Positions 1-7,804 of a stretch of 64,000 nucleotides of DNA are shown one piece after another. The notes below the pieces were generated by a model. It ran no database searches. It was not told where the DNA came from and worked only from the letters and a program-made list of their open reading frames with translations. Location: the NCBI RefSeq assembly GCF_029892095.1, contig NZ_JARZAE010000004.1, positions 6,138,001 through 6,202,000 on the forward strand, read 5' to 3'. Positions within the stretch are counted from its first letter, which is position 1; the number at the start of each line of letters is the position of its first letter. Made by a program: the position numbers and the translations under genes. Source of the DNA: Kitasatospora sp. MAP12-44 (GTDB taxonomy: Bacteria; Actinomycetota; Actinomycetes; Streptomycetales; Streptomycetaceae).

Positions 1-624
1 GGCCCGGTGCAGGGGCCAGCGGGGGTGGGTGTTGGGCAGGTACAGCTGGCGGCCGAAGAAGTTGCTGTGCATGCCCCAGCGGGCGGTGAGGAAGTGCTCC
101 AACTCGCTCGGCTCCTGGATGAGTTCGCCGACTCGCACGGATATCCGGCTGTGCGCGCCGCGCGGTCCCGGCCAGCGCCGGGAGCTGGTGTAGGTGACGG
201 TGTCGCTGTCGTGCTCGATCGCCATCCGGGCCCAGACGTACGGGAGTCGGAACCCCAGCCGGGCCGTCGCGACTGGGAGCAGCCGGGCCGCTTCGAGCGA
301 GCGGAACACCACACCGCGACGCCCGTGCCCGTCGACCGAGTAGAGCCGGACGTTGGTCTCCGGGAAGGTCCCGAGGTAGGGCACTCCCGGCAGCCGGAAC
401 CACCCAATCCGATGCATCCGGAAGGCCACCAGACCGACGTACGTGACCCCGTCCAGCACGTCCGGCCTGGTGCGCGGAGGGAGCAGCGGCGCCACGTCCG
501 CCGGGTCCACCGCCCAGTGCAGGAAGGTGAGGTCGAGCCACGACTGCGTGAGCAGCGACCCTCGCACGGCCCGCGCCGGATCGACGGTGACGGGCTCCGG
601 TGCGGCCGGAGGGGGGAGGGTCAT
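1..624 (-). CDS. DUF2071 (YqjF-like) family protein, 3' end cut by the window edge
   Basis: Reading leftward from the ATG at 624, 208 codons stay open to the edge, so the C-terminus is missing. The product starts MTLPPPAAPEPV and contains the typical DUF2071 blocks: a QSWLDLTFLHWAV start strand near residues 27-39, LPPRTRPDVLDG near 48-59, a TYVGLVAFRM stretch, PETNVRLYSVDGHGRRGVVF and a late RWGMHSNFFGRQLYLPNTHP stretch. DUF2071 proteins have no settled biochemical role; they share a fold with acetoacetate decarboxylase-like proteins. No operon partner is visible on the left. The family assignment is from remembered motifs. Confidence 0.85.
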   Translation of the reverse strand, partial: MTLPPPAAPEPVTVDPARAVRGSLLTQSWLDLTFLHWAVDPADVAPLLPPRTRPDVLDGVTYVGLVAFRMHRIGWFRLPGVPYLGTFPETNVRLYSVDGHGRRGVVFRSLEAARLLPVATARLGFRLPYVWARMAIEHDSDTVTYTSSRRWPGPRGAHSRISVRVGELIQEPSELEHFLTARWGMHSNFFGRQLYLPNTHPRWPLHRA

Positions 625-660
625 GTGACGAGCATAGGAGCTGACTTGTCAGTGGAGTAG

Positions 661-765
661 GGCCTGCGCCTGAAGCGGCACCGCGCGGTGGCCACGAGAT
701 ACGACAAGCTCTCCGTGCGCTACGAGGCGACCGTGCTGATCGCGGCCATCAACGAGTGGCTGTGA
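661..765 (+). pseudogene. 3' remnant of an IS5-family transposase
   Basis: One frame reads HRAVATRYDKLSVRYEAT and then VLIAAINEWL before TGA at 763-765. This is the characteristic C-terminal tail of IS5/IS4-type DDE transposases from actinomycetes. The catalytic core is absent and a stop lies immediately upstream at 658-660, so only about 34 codons of the old gene survive. No terminal inverted repeat was found. It marks a former insertion between the DUF2071 gene and the methyltransferase. Confidence 0.7.
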
Positions 766-768
766 TCG

Positions 769-1416
769 TCACCGCTTGCGGCCCAGCAACTGCACCGCCT
801 GAGACCGGTGGCCGTTCATCGTGGCGACCTCGATCCGGTGCTCGTCCTCCAGATCGAAGTCCGACAGCAGGGCTCGCAGCTCAGCGATGTCGTGATGCCG
901 GCACACCGCGCCGTCGTCAGTGGCGAAGACCCCGTACGGTGTGCCGAACTGCTGGGCGTAGGTGGCGTAGCGGCTGTGGTTTCGTTCGTCGTCCTGCACG
1001 ACCATGTCGCTGACGTAGAGCAGTCCGCCGGGTGCTAGGACGCGGCTCAGCTCGGCGACCAGTGCCCGCTGAGCATTGTCGTCAGGGATGCACGTCAGTA
1101 CCGCGAACAGCAGGACGACATCGACGCTCGCTGACGCGTGGGTCAGGTCCGGTGGGGACTCCAGGACGGCGAAGCGCAGGTCAGACCTCGACTGACGGCC
1201 CCGCTCGATCAGTGTGGGAGACAGGTCCACACCGGACACGTCAGAGAAGCCGTACTCGCTCAACTCGGCCATGACCCGGCCATATCCGCACCCGTAGTCC
1301 AGGACCCGAGCGTTCGAACCCACCCCCGCCAGCCAGCTGAGATTCACCGGATGAGTGAACGTCTTCGTTGCGCCGACGCTGTCCCAATATGCGATCTGAC
1401 TACCAAGATCCTTCAT
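769..1416 (-). CDS. class I SAM-dependent methyltransferase
   Basis: The protein has the Rossmann-fold SAM-binding motif I VLDYGCGYGRV near residues 38-48, an acidic end of strand 2 (VSGVDLS), a motif around DVVLLFAVLTCIPDD and LLYVSDMVV, as in small-molecule methyltransferases of the Methyltransf_11/25 type. The substrate is unknown. Start choice: ATG at 1416 gives the family-like N-terminus MKDLGSQIAYWDSVG. A GTG at 1440 would add 8 residues and overlap the stop of the upstream phosphatase gene (GTGA), which would suggest translational coupling. Either is possible. The gene lies downstream of the inositol monophosphatase gene on the same strand. Confidence 0.82.
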   Translation of the reverse strand: MKDLGSQIAYWDSVGATKTFTHPVNLSWLAGVGSNARVLDYGCGYGRVMAELSEYGFSDVSGVDLSPTLIERGRQSRSDLRFAVLESPPDLTHASASVDVVLLFAVLTCIPDDNAQRALVAELSRVLAPGGLLYVSDMVVQDDERNHSRYATYAQQFGTPYGVFATDDGAVCRHHDIAELRALLSDFDLEDEHRIEVATMNGHRSQAVQLLGRKR

Positions 1417-1436
1417 GCGAGTGCAGCATACGGACC

Positions 1437-2273
1437 TCACCGGCTCCGCAGGTCACCGCTTGATCCACTTCTGAAGCGCTCCAGGAGGCCGTGGACGGTC
1501 TGCCAGCACTGCGGGTCGGCGGCGATCAGCAGGCCGCGCTTGGCCTCCGGATCGGAGGGCCGGTAGTCCGTACCGTCCGGGCGACGGGCGGTGCCGCCGG
1601 CCTCGGTGAGGAGCAGCACGCCGGGTGCGTGGTCCCACGGGAGGGTGCGCTGGTAGAGGAGGAAGTCTGCTTCGCCGGTTGTCAGGTGAGGATAGTCCAC
1701 GCCCGCGCACTTGGTGCCGGGGCCCAGTGCGGCGAAACGGTGCGCGGTGGCCTCGAGATGGGCCCGGGCCGCCGGATCGAGGAACCTGGTCAGCGCAGCG
1801 CCGCGCAGCTCGGCGGGATCGCGCGGCGCGGGGGGCCGGTGCAGCCGCACCCCGTCCTGCCACGCCCCGGAGCCCCGCTCGGCCACGTAGCTGCGCCCCT
1901 CGGCGGGCTGCACGATCCACGAGGCGACGGTCTGCCCGTGCCGTACCAGGGCTGCCATGACGGCGTACTCGGGGCGGCCGGCCACGAAGTTGGCCGTCCC
2001 GTCCAGCGGGTCGACCAGCCACGCCGCCGGAGCCTCGCGCAGTGCCGCGACCAGCGCGGGGCTTGCTGCCGCGGCCTCCTCGCCGACCACCGGTACGTCG
2101 AGCAGACCGCGCAGGCGGCGGGTGATCAGCTCCTCCGCCTGCCGGTCGGCCACGGTGACCACCTCACCCGGGGTCTTTTCCACGACGTCCCCGGCCGCCA
2201 GCGCCCGGTAGCGGGGGAGGATGGCCACCTCGGCGGCCTCGCGCAGAATCTCGGTCACCTGGTCGATCAGCAT
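1437..2273 (-). CDS. inositol monophosphatase family protein
   Basis: 278 residues, the usual family length. It carries the metal-binding signature WLVDPLDGTANFVAG (about residues 85-99), an upstream acidic GEE motif (VPVVGEEAAA) and the C-terminal WDHAPGVLLLTEAGG motif that holds the last metal ligand. Such enzymes are Mg-dependent and lithium-sensitive; they hydrolyse phosphate from inositol-1-phosphate, histidinol phosphate or related sugars. The substrate cannot be fixed from sequence. It is the first gene of a probable two-gene unit with the methyltransferase. Confidence 0.9.
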   Translation of the reverse strand: MLIDQVTEILREAAEVAILPRYRALAAGDVVEKTPGEVVTVADRQAEELITRRLRGLLDVPVVGEEAAAASPALVAALREAPAAWLVDPLDGTANFVAGRPEYAVMAALVRHGQTVASWIVQPAEGRSYVAERGSGAWQDGVRLHRPPAPRDPAELRGAALTRFLDPAARAHLEATAHRFAALGPGTKCAGVDYPHLTTGEADFLLYQRTLPWDHAPGVLLLTEAGGTARRPDGTDYRPSDPEAKRGLLIAADPQCWQTVHGLLERFRSGSSGDLRSR

Positions 2274-2306
2274 GATCGCCAGATTAGCGAGCGGTGGGGG
2301 AGAGCG

Positions 2307-2513
2307 TCAGGTGGTGGTGGCGAAGTCGAGGAAGGCGGTCCAGCTGTGCGGGGTGAAGGTGAGGTGGGGGCCGGACTTGTCCTTGGAGTCGCGGACATGG
2401 ACGGTGCTGGGGGTGAGGGCGATCTCCACGCAGGCACCGCCTTCGTTGCTGCTGTGGCTGCTCTTGAACCAGCTGAGCTCAGCGCTGCTTCGCCGTGATT
2501 CCTCGGTGCTCAT
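2307..2513 (-). CDS. DUF397 domain protein (small WhiJ-module partner)
   Basis: 68 residues. It shows the DUF397 hallmarks: ELSWFKSSHSSNEGGACVEI at the start, VHVRDSKDKSGPHLTF in the middle and WTAFLDF at the end. DUF397 proteins are small partners encoded next to HTH-DUF5753 regulators in streptomycetes and are linked to developmental control. The start ATG at 2513 overlaps the stop of the regulator gene (ATGA, 2510-2513), so the two are translationally coupled. A fused form of the same pair occurs at 46.4-47.4 kb in this window. Confidence 0.92.
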   Translation of the reverse strand: MSTEESRRSSAELSWFKSSHSSNEGGACVEIALTPSTVHVRDSKDKSGPHLTFTPHSWTAFLDFATTT

Positions 2514-3421
2514 CGTTCTCCCAGCATCTTCTCGACCAGGGTCAGGGACTCGCGTGGAGTGAGGGCCTGAGCCCGGAGGCTGCCGTACTGTGCGGCCAGC
2601 ATACGGACTTCCTCGGCGTCGGAGCAGAGTTGGCTGACCTTCTGGACCTCCAGGTATCCCAGCTGCGGACGCTTCTTCGGTGCCAGGAGGATGAACGGGC
2701 CGCCGAGACCGGCGTGTTCGATGAGGATCGTGGGCATCACCTGGAGTTCGATGTTGCGCAACCGGCCGAGCCGGAGCAGTTGTTCGAGCTGCGCTTGGTG
2801 GATGTCCCAGTCGCCGATCGGTCGTCGGACGATGGCCTCCTCGATGATGCAGGTCACCATCGGAGGCGGCCACTTGGTCAGGATCTCCTGGCGTGCCAGA
2901 CGGGCGATGACCCGCTCCTCGATGGTCTTCTCGGCCAGTAGCGGTCTGCGCATCGCGTAGAGGGCGCGGGCGTGTGCCTCGGTCTGCAGGAGTCCCGGGA
3001 TGTTGTGATTCGCGTACTCGTGCAGCTCCACCGCCTCTCCCTCCAGCCGCACGTAGTCGCGGAACCAGGCCGGGTGCCGGACTCGCGCCCTGGCTCGCGC
3101 CTTGGCCACGTCCTCCTTGGCGACCTTCAACAGGCCACCCGCGTCCAGCAGTTCGTCCGCAGCGTCGAGGAACTCCGGTTGCGGGGTGCGGCGGCCGCGT
3201 TCGATGGAGGAGATCAGGTCCTCGCCGTAGCCGAGGCGGTCGCCGAATTCCTTCTGGGTCAGGCCGGCCCGTTCGCGTAGCAGCTTGATCTGCTTGCCGA
3301 GGGCGCGAAAGAAGTCCGTCGCGCCGTCCGGGTCGTCGGGTGCCTCCGGTCGCTGCTCGTCGACCGGGTCTGCGGGGCTTGTCGCGCCCGCCCAGGTCCC
3401 GTCGTCGTCCGCTTCTGTCAT
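2510..3421 (-). CDS. HTH-XRE transcriptional regulator with DUF5753 (WhiJ-like)
   Basis: An N-terminal XRE helix-turn-helix (KLLRERAGLTQKEFGDRLGY ... ISSIERGRRTPQ, about residues 40-80) is followed by a DUF5753 effector domain with the usual IPGLLQTEAHARAL motif. Start chosen at ATG 3421, preceded by GGTGGTGG; longer in-frame starts upstream would run into the divergent promoter. Streptomycetes have many such regulators, each with a DUF397 gene and often an ATPase-fold partner. Here all three occur: DUF397 downstream and an HATPase_c protein divergently upstream. Target genes are unknown. Confidence 0.92.
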   Translation of the reverse strand: MTEADDDGTWAGATSPADPVDEQRPEAPDDPDGATDFFRALGKQIKLLRERAGLTQKEFGDRLGYGEDLISSIERGRRTPQPEFLDAADELLDAGGLLKVAKEDVAKARARARVRHPAWFRDYVRLEGEAVELHEYANHNIPGLLQTEAHARALYAMRRPLLAEKTIEERVIARLARQEILTKWPPPMVTCIIEEAIVRRPIGDWDIHQAQLEQLLRLGRLRNIELQVMPTILIEHAGLGGPFILLAPKKRPQLGYLEVQKVSQLCSDAEEVRMLAAQYGSLRAQALTPRESLTLVEKMLGER

Positions 3422-3584
3422 CTTCGACCACCACCCCAACCAACCGACTGACCGGAGAACCGCCTCGACACGCATCCCGTCACGTCCGACGGGCCGGACC
3501 GGCAACCTGGCGCAGTCGTACACCTACGTTCCGTACCGGTTCGCCTGCTGGCAAGAGTACGGTCAACCGGCCACGCTCGGTGAC
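3422..3584. promoter_or_regulatory. divergent promoter region of the WhiJ-like module
   Basis: 163 bp between the divergent starts of the HTH regulator (3421, minus) and the ATPase-fold protein (3585, plus). It must hold both promoters. A short pair of related stretches, TACGTTCCGTACC near 3530-3540 and GAGTACGGTCAACC near 3555, could be regulator sites, but no clear dyad stands out. Confidence 0.4.
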
Positions 3585-4079
3585 ATGACGTCCGAAATTG
3601 CTCTTGCCCAATCGACCGACAGCACACCGCAGTTCGCCGCTCTGTTCGGGTCCAGTCGGCGCGGCGCGCGGCTGGCCCGGCTGGCCGCTGCGCGCCGGCT
3701 GACCGAGTGGGGCTGGGACCGCGCTGACGAGCCGTTCCAGAACGCCGTCCTGATCGTGGCCGAACTCGCGGCGAACGCGGTCACGCACGGTCACGTCCGT
3801 GGGCGGGACTTCCACCTGCTGCTCGGGCTCTGGCCGCACCCGGTCGCCGGTGCGACCTTGCGCATCGAGGTGTCGGACTCGCGGGGTGAGCGGCTGCCGG
3901 TGCTGTCCGGCGCGGCGACGGCTGATCTGGAGTCCGGGCGGGGGCTGCTGCTGGTCGCCGGGCTGGCCGATCGGTGGGGGAGTGAGCCGCGGCCGCCGTC
4001 CGGGAAAACGGTGTGGTGTGAGGTTGATCTTTGGGGTGGTGCGGCGGGGGTCGGTTGGGAGGGGGAGGAATCGGCATAG
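3585..4079 (+). CDS. ATP-binding protein, RsbW-like anti-sigma factor fold (HATPase_c_2)
   Basis: 164 residues. The N-box of GHKL ATPases is clear (VAELAANAVTHG, about residues 61-72), followed by LRIEVSDSRGERLPVL (G1-like) and ESGRGLLLVAGLADRWG (G2 box). This is the architecture of streptomycete regulatory ATPases related to RsbW/SpoIIAB serine kinases that bind anti-sigma antagonists. ATG 3585 was chosen because homologous sequence starts there; the longer open frame overlaps the regulator promoter. Its divergent neighbours form the rest of a WhiJ-like module. Confidence 0.88.
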   Translation: MTSEIALAQSTDSTPQFAALFGSSRRGARLARLAAARRLTEWGWDRADEPFQNAVLIVAELAANAVTHGHVRGRDFHLLLGLWPHPVAGATLRIEVSDSRGERLPVLSGAATADLESGRGLLLVAGLADRWGSEPRPPSGKTVWCEVDLWGGAAGVGWEGEESA

Positions 4080-4081
4080 AA

Positions 4082-4532
4082 CGGGGGAAGATCCTTCGGT
4101 TCTGTCGGAGTGTGGTCCCACTCGTGCTGGTGTTCGGTGGGGTGGGGGTGTCCCCGGGTCCGTCGGGAGAGGCCCGGCCGGCGTTCGATGTCGGGCCGGC
4201 GGCTGCGGTGGTGGGGCGGGTGCTGGCGGGGCGGGCCGCGCAGCTGGGGCTGCGAGCGATGGCCGGGGATGGTGGGGGTGACGCGTTCTCGGTGGCCGGG
4301 GAGGCCGGGGCGGTCGAGGTGGCGGGGACGTCGGTGGGGGCGCTGCTGGACCGGCTGGGCGGCCTACTTCGCCTCGCTGGACCGGGCGTTGAGCACCCGC
4401 ACCGACCCGGCGCCGATCGACTGGTTCGCGCTGGAGGACGACTGGGCGCGCTCGACCACGCGCTACCCGGTCGTCCCGTCCGGCGACCCCGTGGCGCTGG
4501 CCCGCGAGGTCGCCACTGCGGTGGCGGGGTGA
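4082..4532 (+). pseudogene. collapsed alpha-N-acetylglucosaminidase (NAGLU-like) gene
   Basis: Two ends of one family sit side by side with the middle missing. The first part, in one frame from about 4085, reads as a short hydrophobic leader and then AAAVVGRVLAGRAAQLGL and VEVAGTSVGALLDRLGG, like the N-terminal domain of NAGLU-type glycosidases. From about 4360 another frame reads AYFASLDRALSTRTDP and IDWFALEDDWARSTTRYP and ends VALAREVATAVAG, like the extreme C-terminus. The full enzyme is around 700 residues or more, so an internal deletion with frame change removed the catalytic domain. It is inferred to be non-functional. Confidence 0.65.
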
Positions 4533-4537
4533 CCCGC

Positions 4538-5558
4538 CTACTGGGCGCTGAGGTCCGAGGACGCCTCGGGTGAGGCCGACGGCTGGTGGTACAGAAAGCG
4601 CACGGCGCCCGCTGTCAGCAGAGCGACCAGCGTGGCCCCGACGACGTAGTTGACGAGCATTCCGAGGTCGCCGAGCCAGTAGTCGAACCAGGAGAACACG
4701 TGGTACGAGAGGAGCAACACGGCGTTGGTGAAGACGATCGGGAGGATGGCCAGTCCGGTCGCGGTCGGCAGCAGTCGGCCCCAGCGCAGGAAGGCGAGCG
4801 AGAGCAAGCCCAGCAGGAGGAAGGTCGCGCTCAGCGTCTCGGTGGTGTTCTGCGATGCGCTGATGACGCCTGCGGAGTGCACCAGGGTGCTTGCGGCCAG
4901 CAGCAGCGCGGGCAGGACGGCGGCTCGCGGTCGGCGCGCGACCGTGCTGCCGAGCAGGTCGCCGGGTGCGGCGAAGACCAGCAGGGCCCACAGCACGCCC
5001 GCTCCGGCTGTGGAGACCAGGTCGGTGTAGTCCGGCGGCATGCCCGGCGCCCACGCCTGTATGAGGTGGCTTCGGACCAACCACTCGGCGACGACGGCGA
5101 CTCCGGCCAGGGCGGCCAGGATCCGGGCGGCGGTCCACTTGCGGAGCAGCAGGGCCGCGACGACCCAGCAGCCAGAGCACGCCCGGGAAGGCCGAGGCGA
5201 TCACCTCGGGGCGGTAGTTGGTAGGCGTGTCGGCCGTGGGCAGCGCCGTCTGCCAGCTCTGCGGGAGGTGCCACAGGACGGGCAGCTGCTGGCCGAGCGC
5301 CACGGCGGCGACCAGCGGCGCGGTGGTGGCGAGCAGCTGCCCGCCGATGCCGCCGGAGGTGAGGCCGGTGCGGACCCGCAGGCCGTACGCGGCGACGCCG
5401 GCGGTCTCGCGGGCGGTGGCCAGTCGGCCGGCGCCCTCGGTGAGGTCGGCGTGGACGGCGGTGATCTCCTCGCCGCGCTCGGCGCGGTATGTGGCGGGGT
5501 AGACCCGCAGGGCGAGCCGTAGTCCCCGCGAAGTGGAGCCGGTGGTGCCGGTGTTCAT
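4538..5558 (-). pseudogene. membrane protein of a PadR operon, frameshifted
   Basis: The gene starts at ATG 5558, overlapping the padR-like stop (ATGA). The first ~130 codons encode LRLALRVYPATYRAERGEEI, the prefix domain typical of PadR-linked permease or membrane proteins, and continue to FPGVLWLL. The reading then continues only in the next frame, as VVAALLLRKWTAARILAALA followed by WLVRSHLIQAWAPG and several hydrophobic helices to the TAG at 4538. One extra G in a GGG run at 5164-5166 explains the shift. It may be a true mutation or a sequence error. Function unknown. Confidence 0.75.
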
Positions 5559-5902
5559 GCGAGGGCCCCCCTGGCCGTCGGACGGATGGTGCTCAGACGA
5601 CGGTCGGCCTCGGCCACCACCGCGCGCAGCCGGTCGGCCTCGGCGGCCAGCGTGGCGCGTCCGGCGTCGGCGAGAGCGTACGTCCGGCGGGCGCGGCCGT
5701 CGATCACCTCGTCGCGCTCGATCCGGATCAGCCCCTGCTGGAGCAGCCGGTCCAGCGCGCTGTAGAGCGTGCCGGTCCGCATCTTGACCCGGCCGTCCGA
5801 GATCGCGGCGATCTCCTGGATCAGTGCGTAGCCGTGCCGTGGGGCATCGGCCAGTGCGGTGAGCAGAAGCAGCGTGGGCTCCTGCATGGAGCGTTCTGTC
5901 AT
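5555..5902 (-). CDS. PadR family transcriptional regulator
   Basis: 115 residues from ATG 5902 (MTERSMQEPTLLLLTALADA). It has the PadR winged helix: APRHGYALIQEIA, the recognition region MRTGTLYSALDRLLQQGLI and the wing RARRTYALADAGRATL. PadR proteins are usually repressors of a neighbouring transporter or membrane gene, here the overlapping frameshifted membrane gene. In-frame starts further upstream (for example at 5923) exist but fall on the AT-rich probable promoter/operator. Confidence 0.9.
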   Translation of the reverse strand: MTERSMQEPTLLLLTALADAPRHGYALIQEIAAISDGRVKMRTGTLYSALDRLLQQGLIRIERDEVIDGRARRTYALADAGRATLAAEADRLRAVVAEADRRLSTIRPTARGALA

Positions 5903-5936
5903 GTGGCTATATATATCGCTCATCGGCATATGACGT
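5903..5936 (-). promoter_or_regulatory. AT-rich promoter/operator of the PadR gene
   Basis: Directly before the padR-like start lies GCTATATATATCGC (5906-5919), a near-palindrome that is strikingly AT-rich in this GC-rich DNA. PadR regulators generally bind ATAT-rich dyads in their own promoters, so this is probably an autoregulatory operator overlapping the -10 region. That reading is an inference from position and composition. Confidence 0.5.
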
Positions 5937-5966
5937 CTAGCGCCTTCGCGAAGGGATGGAACGACG

Positions 5967-5999
5967 AACGCCACGCCGACGGTGCGTCGGCGTGGCGTT
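5967..5999. terminator. hairpin terminator downstream of prfC
   Basis: A perfect 14-bp stem AACGCCACGCCGAC / GTCGGCGTGGCGTT with a 5-nt loop, starting 15 bp beyond the prfC stop (6015). It lacks a long T tract, as is common in actinomycetes. It separates prfC from the padR promoter. Confidence 0.8.
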
Positions 6000-6014
6000 A
6001 CGGGTGCGGGGGGC

Positions 6015-7628
6015 CTAGTCGGCGGTCGCGATCAGCGGCTCCAGCAGGATGTCCGGCTTGGCGCGCTGGAAGGCGTTCAGGTGCCACTTGTCGGCGAACA
6101 GCGCGAGCAGCACGTTGTCCGAGCGGCGGGTCAGCACCTCGCCGTCCGTCAGGCGGGCCTTGCCGAGCTCGGCCGCGCCGACCGTGTCGGTCACCCGGGC
6201 CAGCCGGTAGGACAGGTGGTCCAGGGTGATCGGGGAGGAGAACTCGTGCTCCATGCGGTGCAGCACGACGTCGAACTGCATCGGCCCGACCGCCGCCATC
6301 ACCGGCGCCTGGTCGCCGCGCCGGTCGGAGACCAGCACCTGGACCACGCCCTCCTCGTCGAGCTGCGAGACGCCCTTGCGGAACTGCTTGGAGCGGCTGA
6401 TGTCCTTGGGGCGGGCGACCGCGAAGTACTCGGGGGCGAACGCGGGCAGCGGCGGGAACTCCGCCTTCTTGCCGGTGTAGAGGGTGTCGCCGACCCGCAG
6501 CGCCGCGGCGTTGATCAGGCCGACCACGTCGCCGGGGTAGGCGGTGTCGACGACGGTGCGCTCGGCGCCGAAGACGGTGTGCGCGTACTTGGTGGCGAAG
6601 GAGCGGCCGCTGGCGGCGCGGGTGACGTTCATACCGCGCTCGAAGACGCCCGAGCAGACCCGGACGAAGGCGATCCGGTCGCGGTGCGCCGGGTCCATGT
6701 TGGCCTGGATCTTGAAGACCAGACCGGAGAACTCGGACTCCACCTCGCGGGCGCCGCCCTTGGCCAGCGGGCGCGGGCCGGGCGCCGGGGCCAGGTCGAC
6801 GACGGCGTCCAGCAGCAGCTTCACGCCGATGTTGGTCAGCGCGGCGCCGAAGAAGACCGGGCTGATCTTGCCGGCCTCGAAGGCCTCCTGGTCGTACCCG
6901 GGACCGGAGGAGAGCACCAGCTCCAGCTCCTCCAGGGCGTTCTCCCAGGTCTCGCCCTCCTGCTCGACGGCCTGCTCGGCGGTGAGGGTCTCCTCGATGG
7001 CGGCGTGGGTGCCGGCCGGGACCTTGGTGAAGCGGAGCATCTGCTCGGTGTTGTCGGCCTGCACCAGGCCGCGCAGGTTGCCGGCGTCGCCGACCGGCCA
7101 CACCACCGGCACCGGCGTGATGCCGAGGTGGGTCTCGATGTCGTCCAGCAGGGCGAGCGCCTCGCGGCCCCGGCGGTCCCACTTGTTGATGAAGGTGATC
7201 ACCGGGACGCCGCGGTGGCGGCAGACCGCGAAGAGCTTGCGGGTCTGCTCCTCCAGGCCCTTGGCGGCGTCGACCAGCATGATCGCGCAGTCCACCGCGG
7301 CGAGTACCCGGTAGGTGTCCTCGGAGAAGTCGGCGTGGCCGGGGGTGTCGACCAGGTTCATCACATGGCCGCGGTGGTCGAACTGCAGTGCCGCCGAGGT
7401 CACCGAGATGCCGCGGTCGCGCTCCAGCTCCATCCAGTCGCTGGTGACGCCGCGCCGGCCGCCCTTGCCGTGCACGGCGCCGGCCGAGGTGATCGCGTGC
7501 GCGTGCAGCGCCAGCGCCTCGGTCAGCGTCGACTTGCCGGCGTCGGGGTGGCTGATGACGGCGAAGGTCCGGCGACGGCCGGCCTCGTCGAGGACCTGGA
7601 TCGTGCTGGCGGACAGTTCGTTGCTCAA
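6015..7628 (-). CDS. prfC: peptide chain release factor 3
   Basis: 537 residues. It is a translational GTPase: P-loop SHPDAGKSTLTEAL near residue 26, DTPGHADFSEDTYRVL (G3), the NKWDRRG G4 motif, then RF3-specific domains II and III (FGAALTNIGVKLLLDAVVDLAP; KGVSQLDEEGVVQVL; MQFDVVLHRMEHEF). RF3 recycles RF1/RF2 from the ribosome after peptide release. The start is TTG 7628 with GAGGG 8 nt upstream; longer in-frame starts give no family sequence. It is monocistronic, with its own terminator. Confidence 0.95.
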   Translation of the reverse strand: MSNELSASTIQVLDEAGRRRTFAVISHPDAGKSTLTEALALHAHAITSAGAVHGKGGRRGVTSDWMELERDRGISVTSAALQFDHRGHVMNLVDTPGHADFSEDTYRVLAAVDCAIMLVDAAKGLEEQTRKLFAVCRHRGVPVITFINKWDRRGREALALLDDIETHLGITPVPVVWPVGDAGNLRGLVQADNTEQMLRFTKVPAGTHAAIEETLTAEQAVEQEGETWENALEELELVLSSGPGYDQEAFEAGKISPVFFGAALTNIGVKLLLDAVVDLAPAPGPRPLAKGGAREVESEFSGLVFKIQANMDPAHRDRIAFVRVCSGVFERGMNVTRAASGRSFATKYAHTVFGAERTVVDTAYPGDVVGLINAAALRVGDTLYTGKKAEFPPLPAFAPEYFAVARPKDISRSKQFRKGVSQLDEEGVVQVLVSDRRGDQAPVMAAVGPMQFDVVLHRMEHEFSSPITLDHLSYRLARVTDTVGAAELGKARLTDGEVLTRRSDNVLLALFADKWHLNAFQRAKPDILLEPLIATAD

Positions 7629-7804
7629 CGTGTTCCCTCGGAATACCGATCGGCACCAGGCCGGTGATGCCGCTCCGGGCCTGCTGAGCCGCGTGCATTC
7701 TCCGCAGGCCCAAGGATCGATTCTAAGGGGACCGGCGAGAACTACGGGACGGCTTTCACCGCCCAAAATCCGCAGGGGCACGTCAGAGCGGCTCGCGCCG
7801 CAGG

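Noticed and set aside
3480..5558. A 692-codon open frame on the minus strand running through the ATPase-fold gene and beyond
   Set aside because: Only its first ~130 codons have a real signature; the rest is antisense to genes with better codon bias and consists of Pro/Arg-rich sequence. It is the product of the frameshift plus GC-rich DNA.
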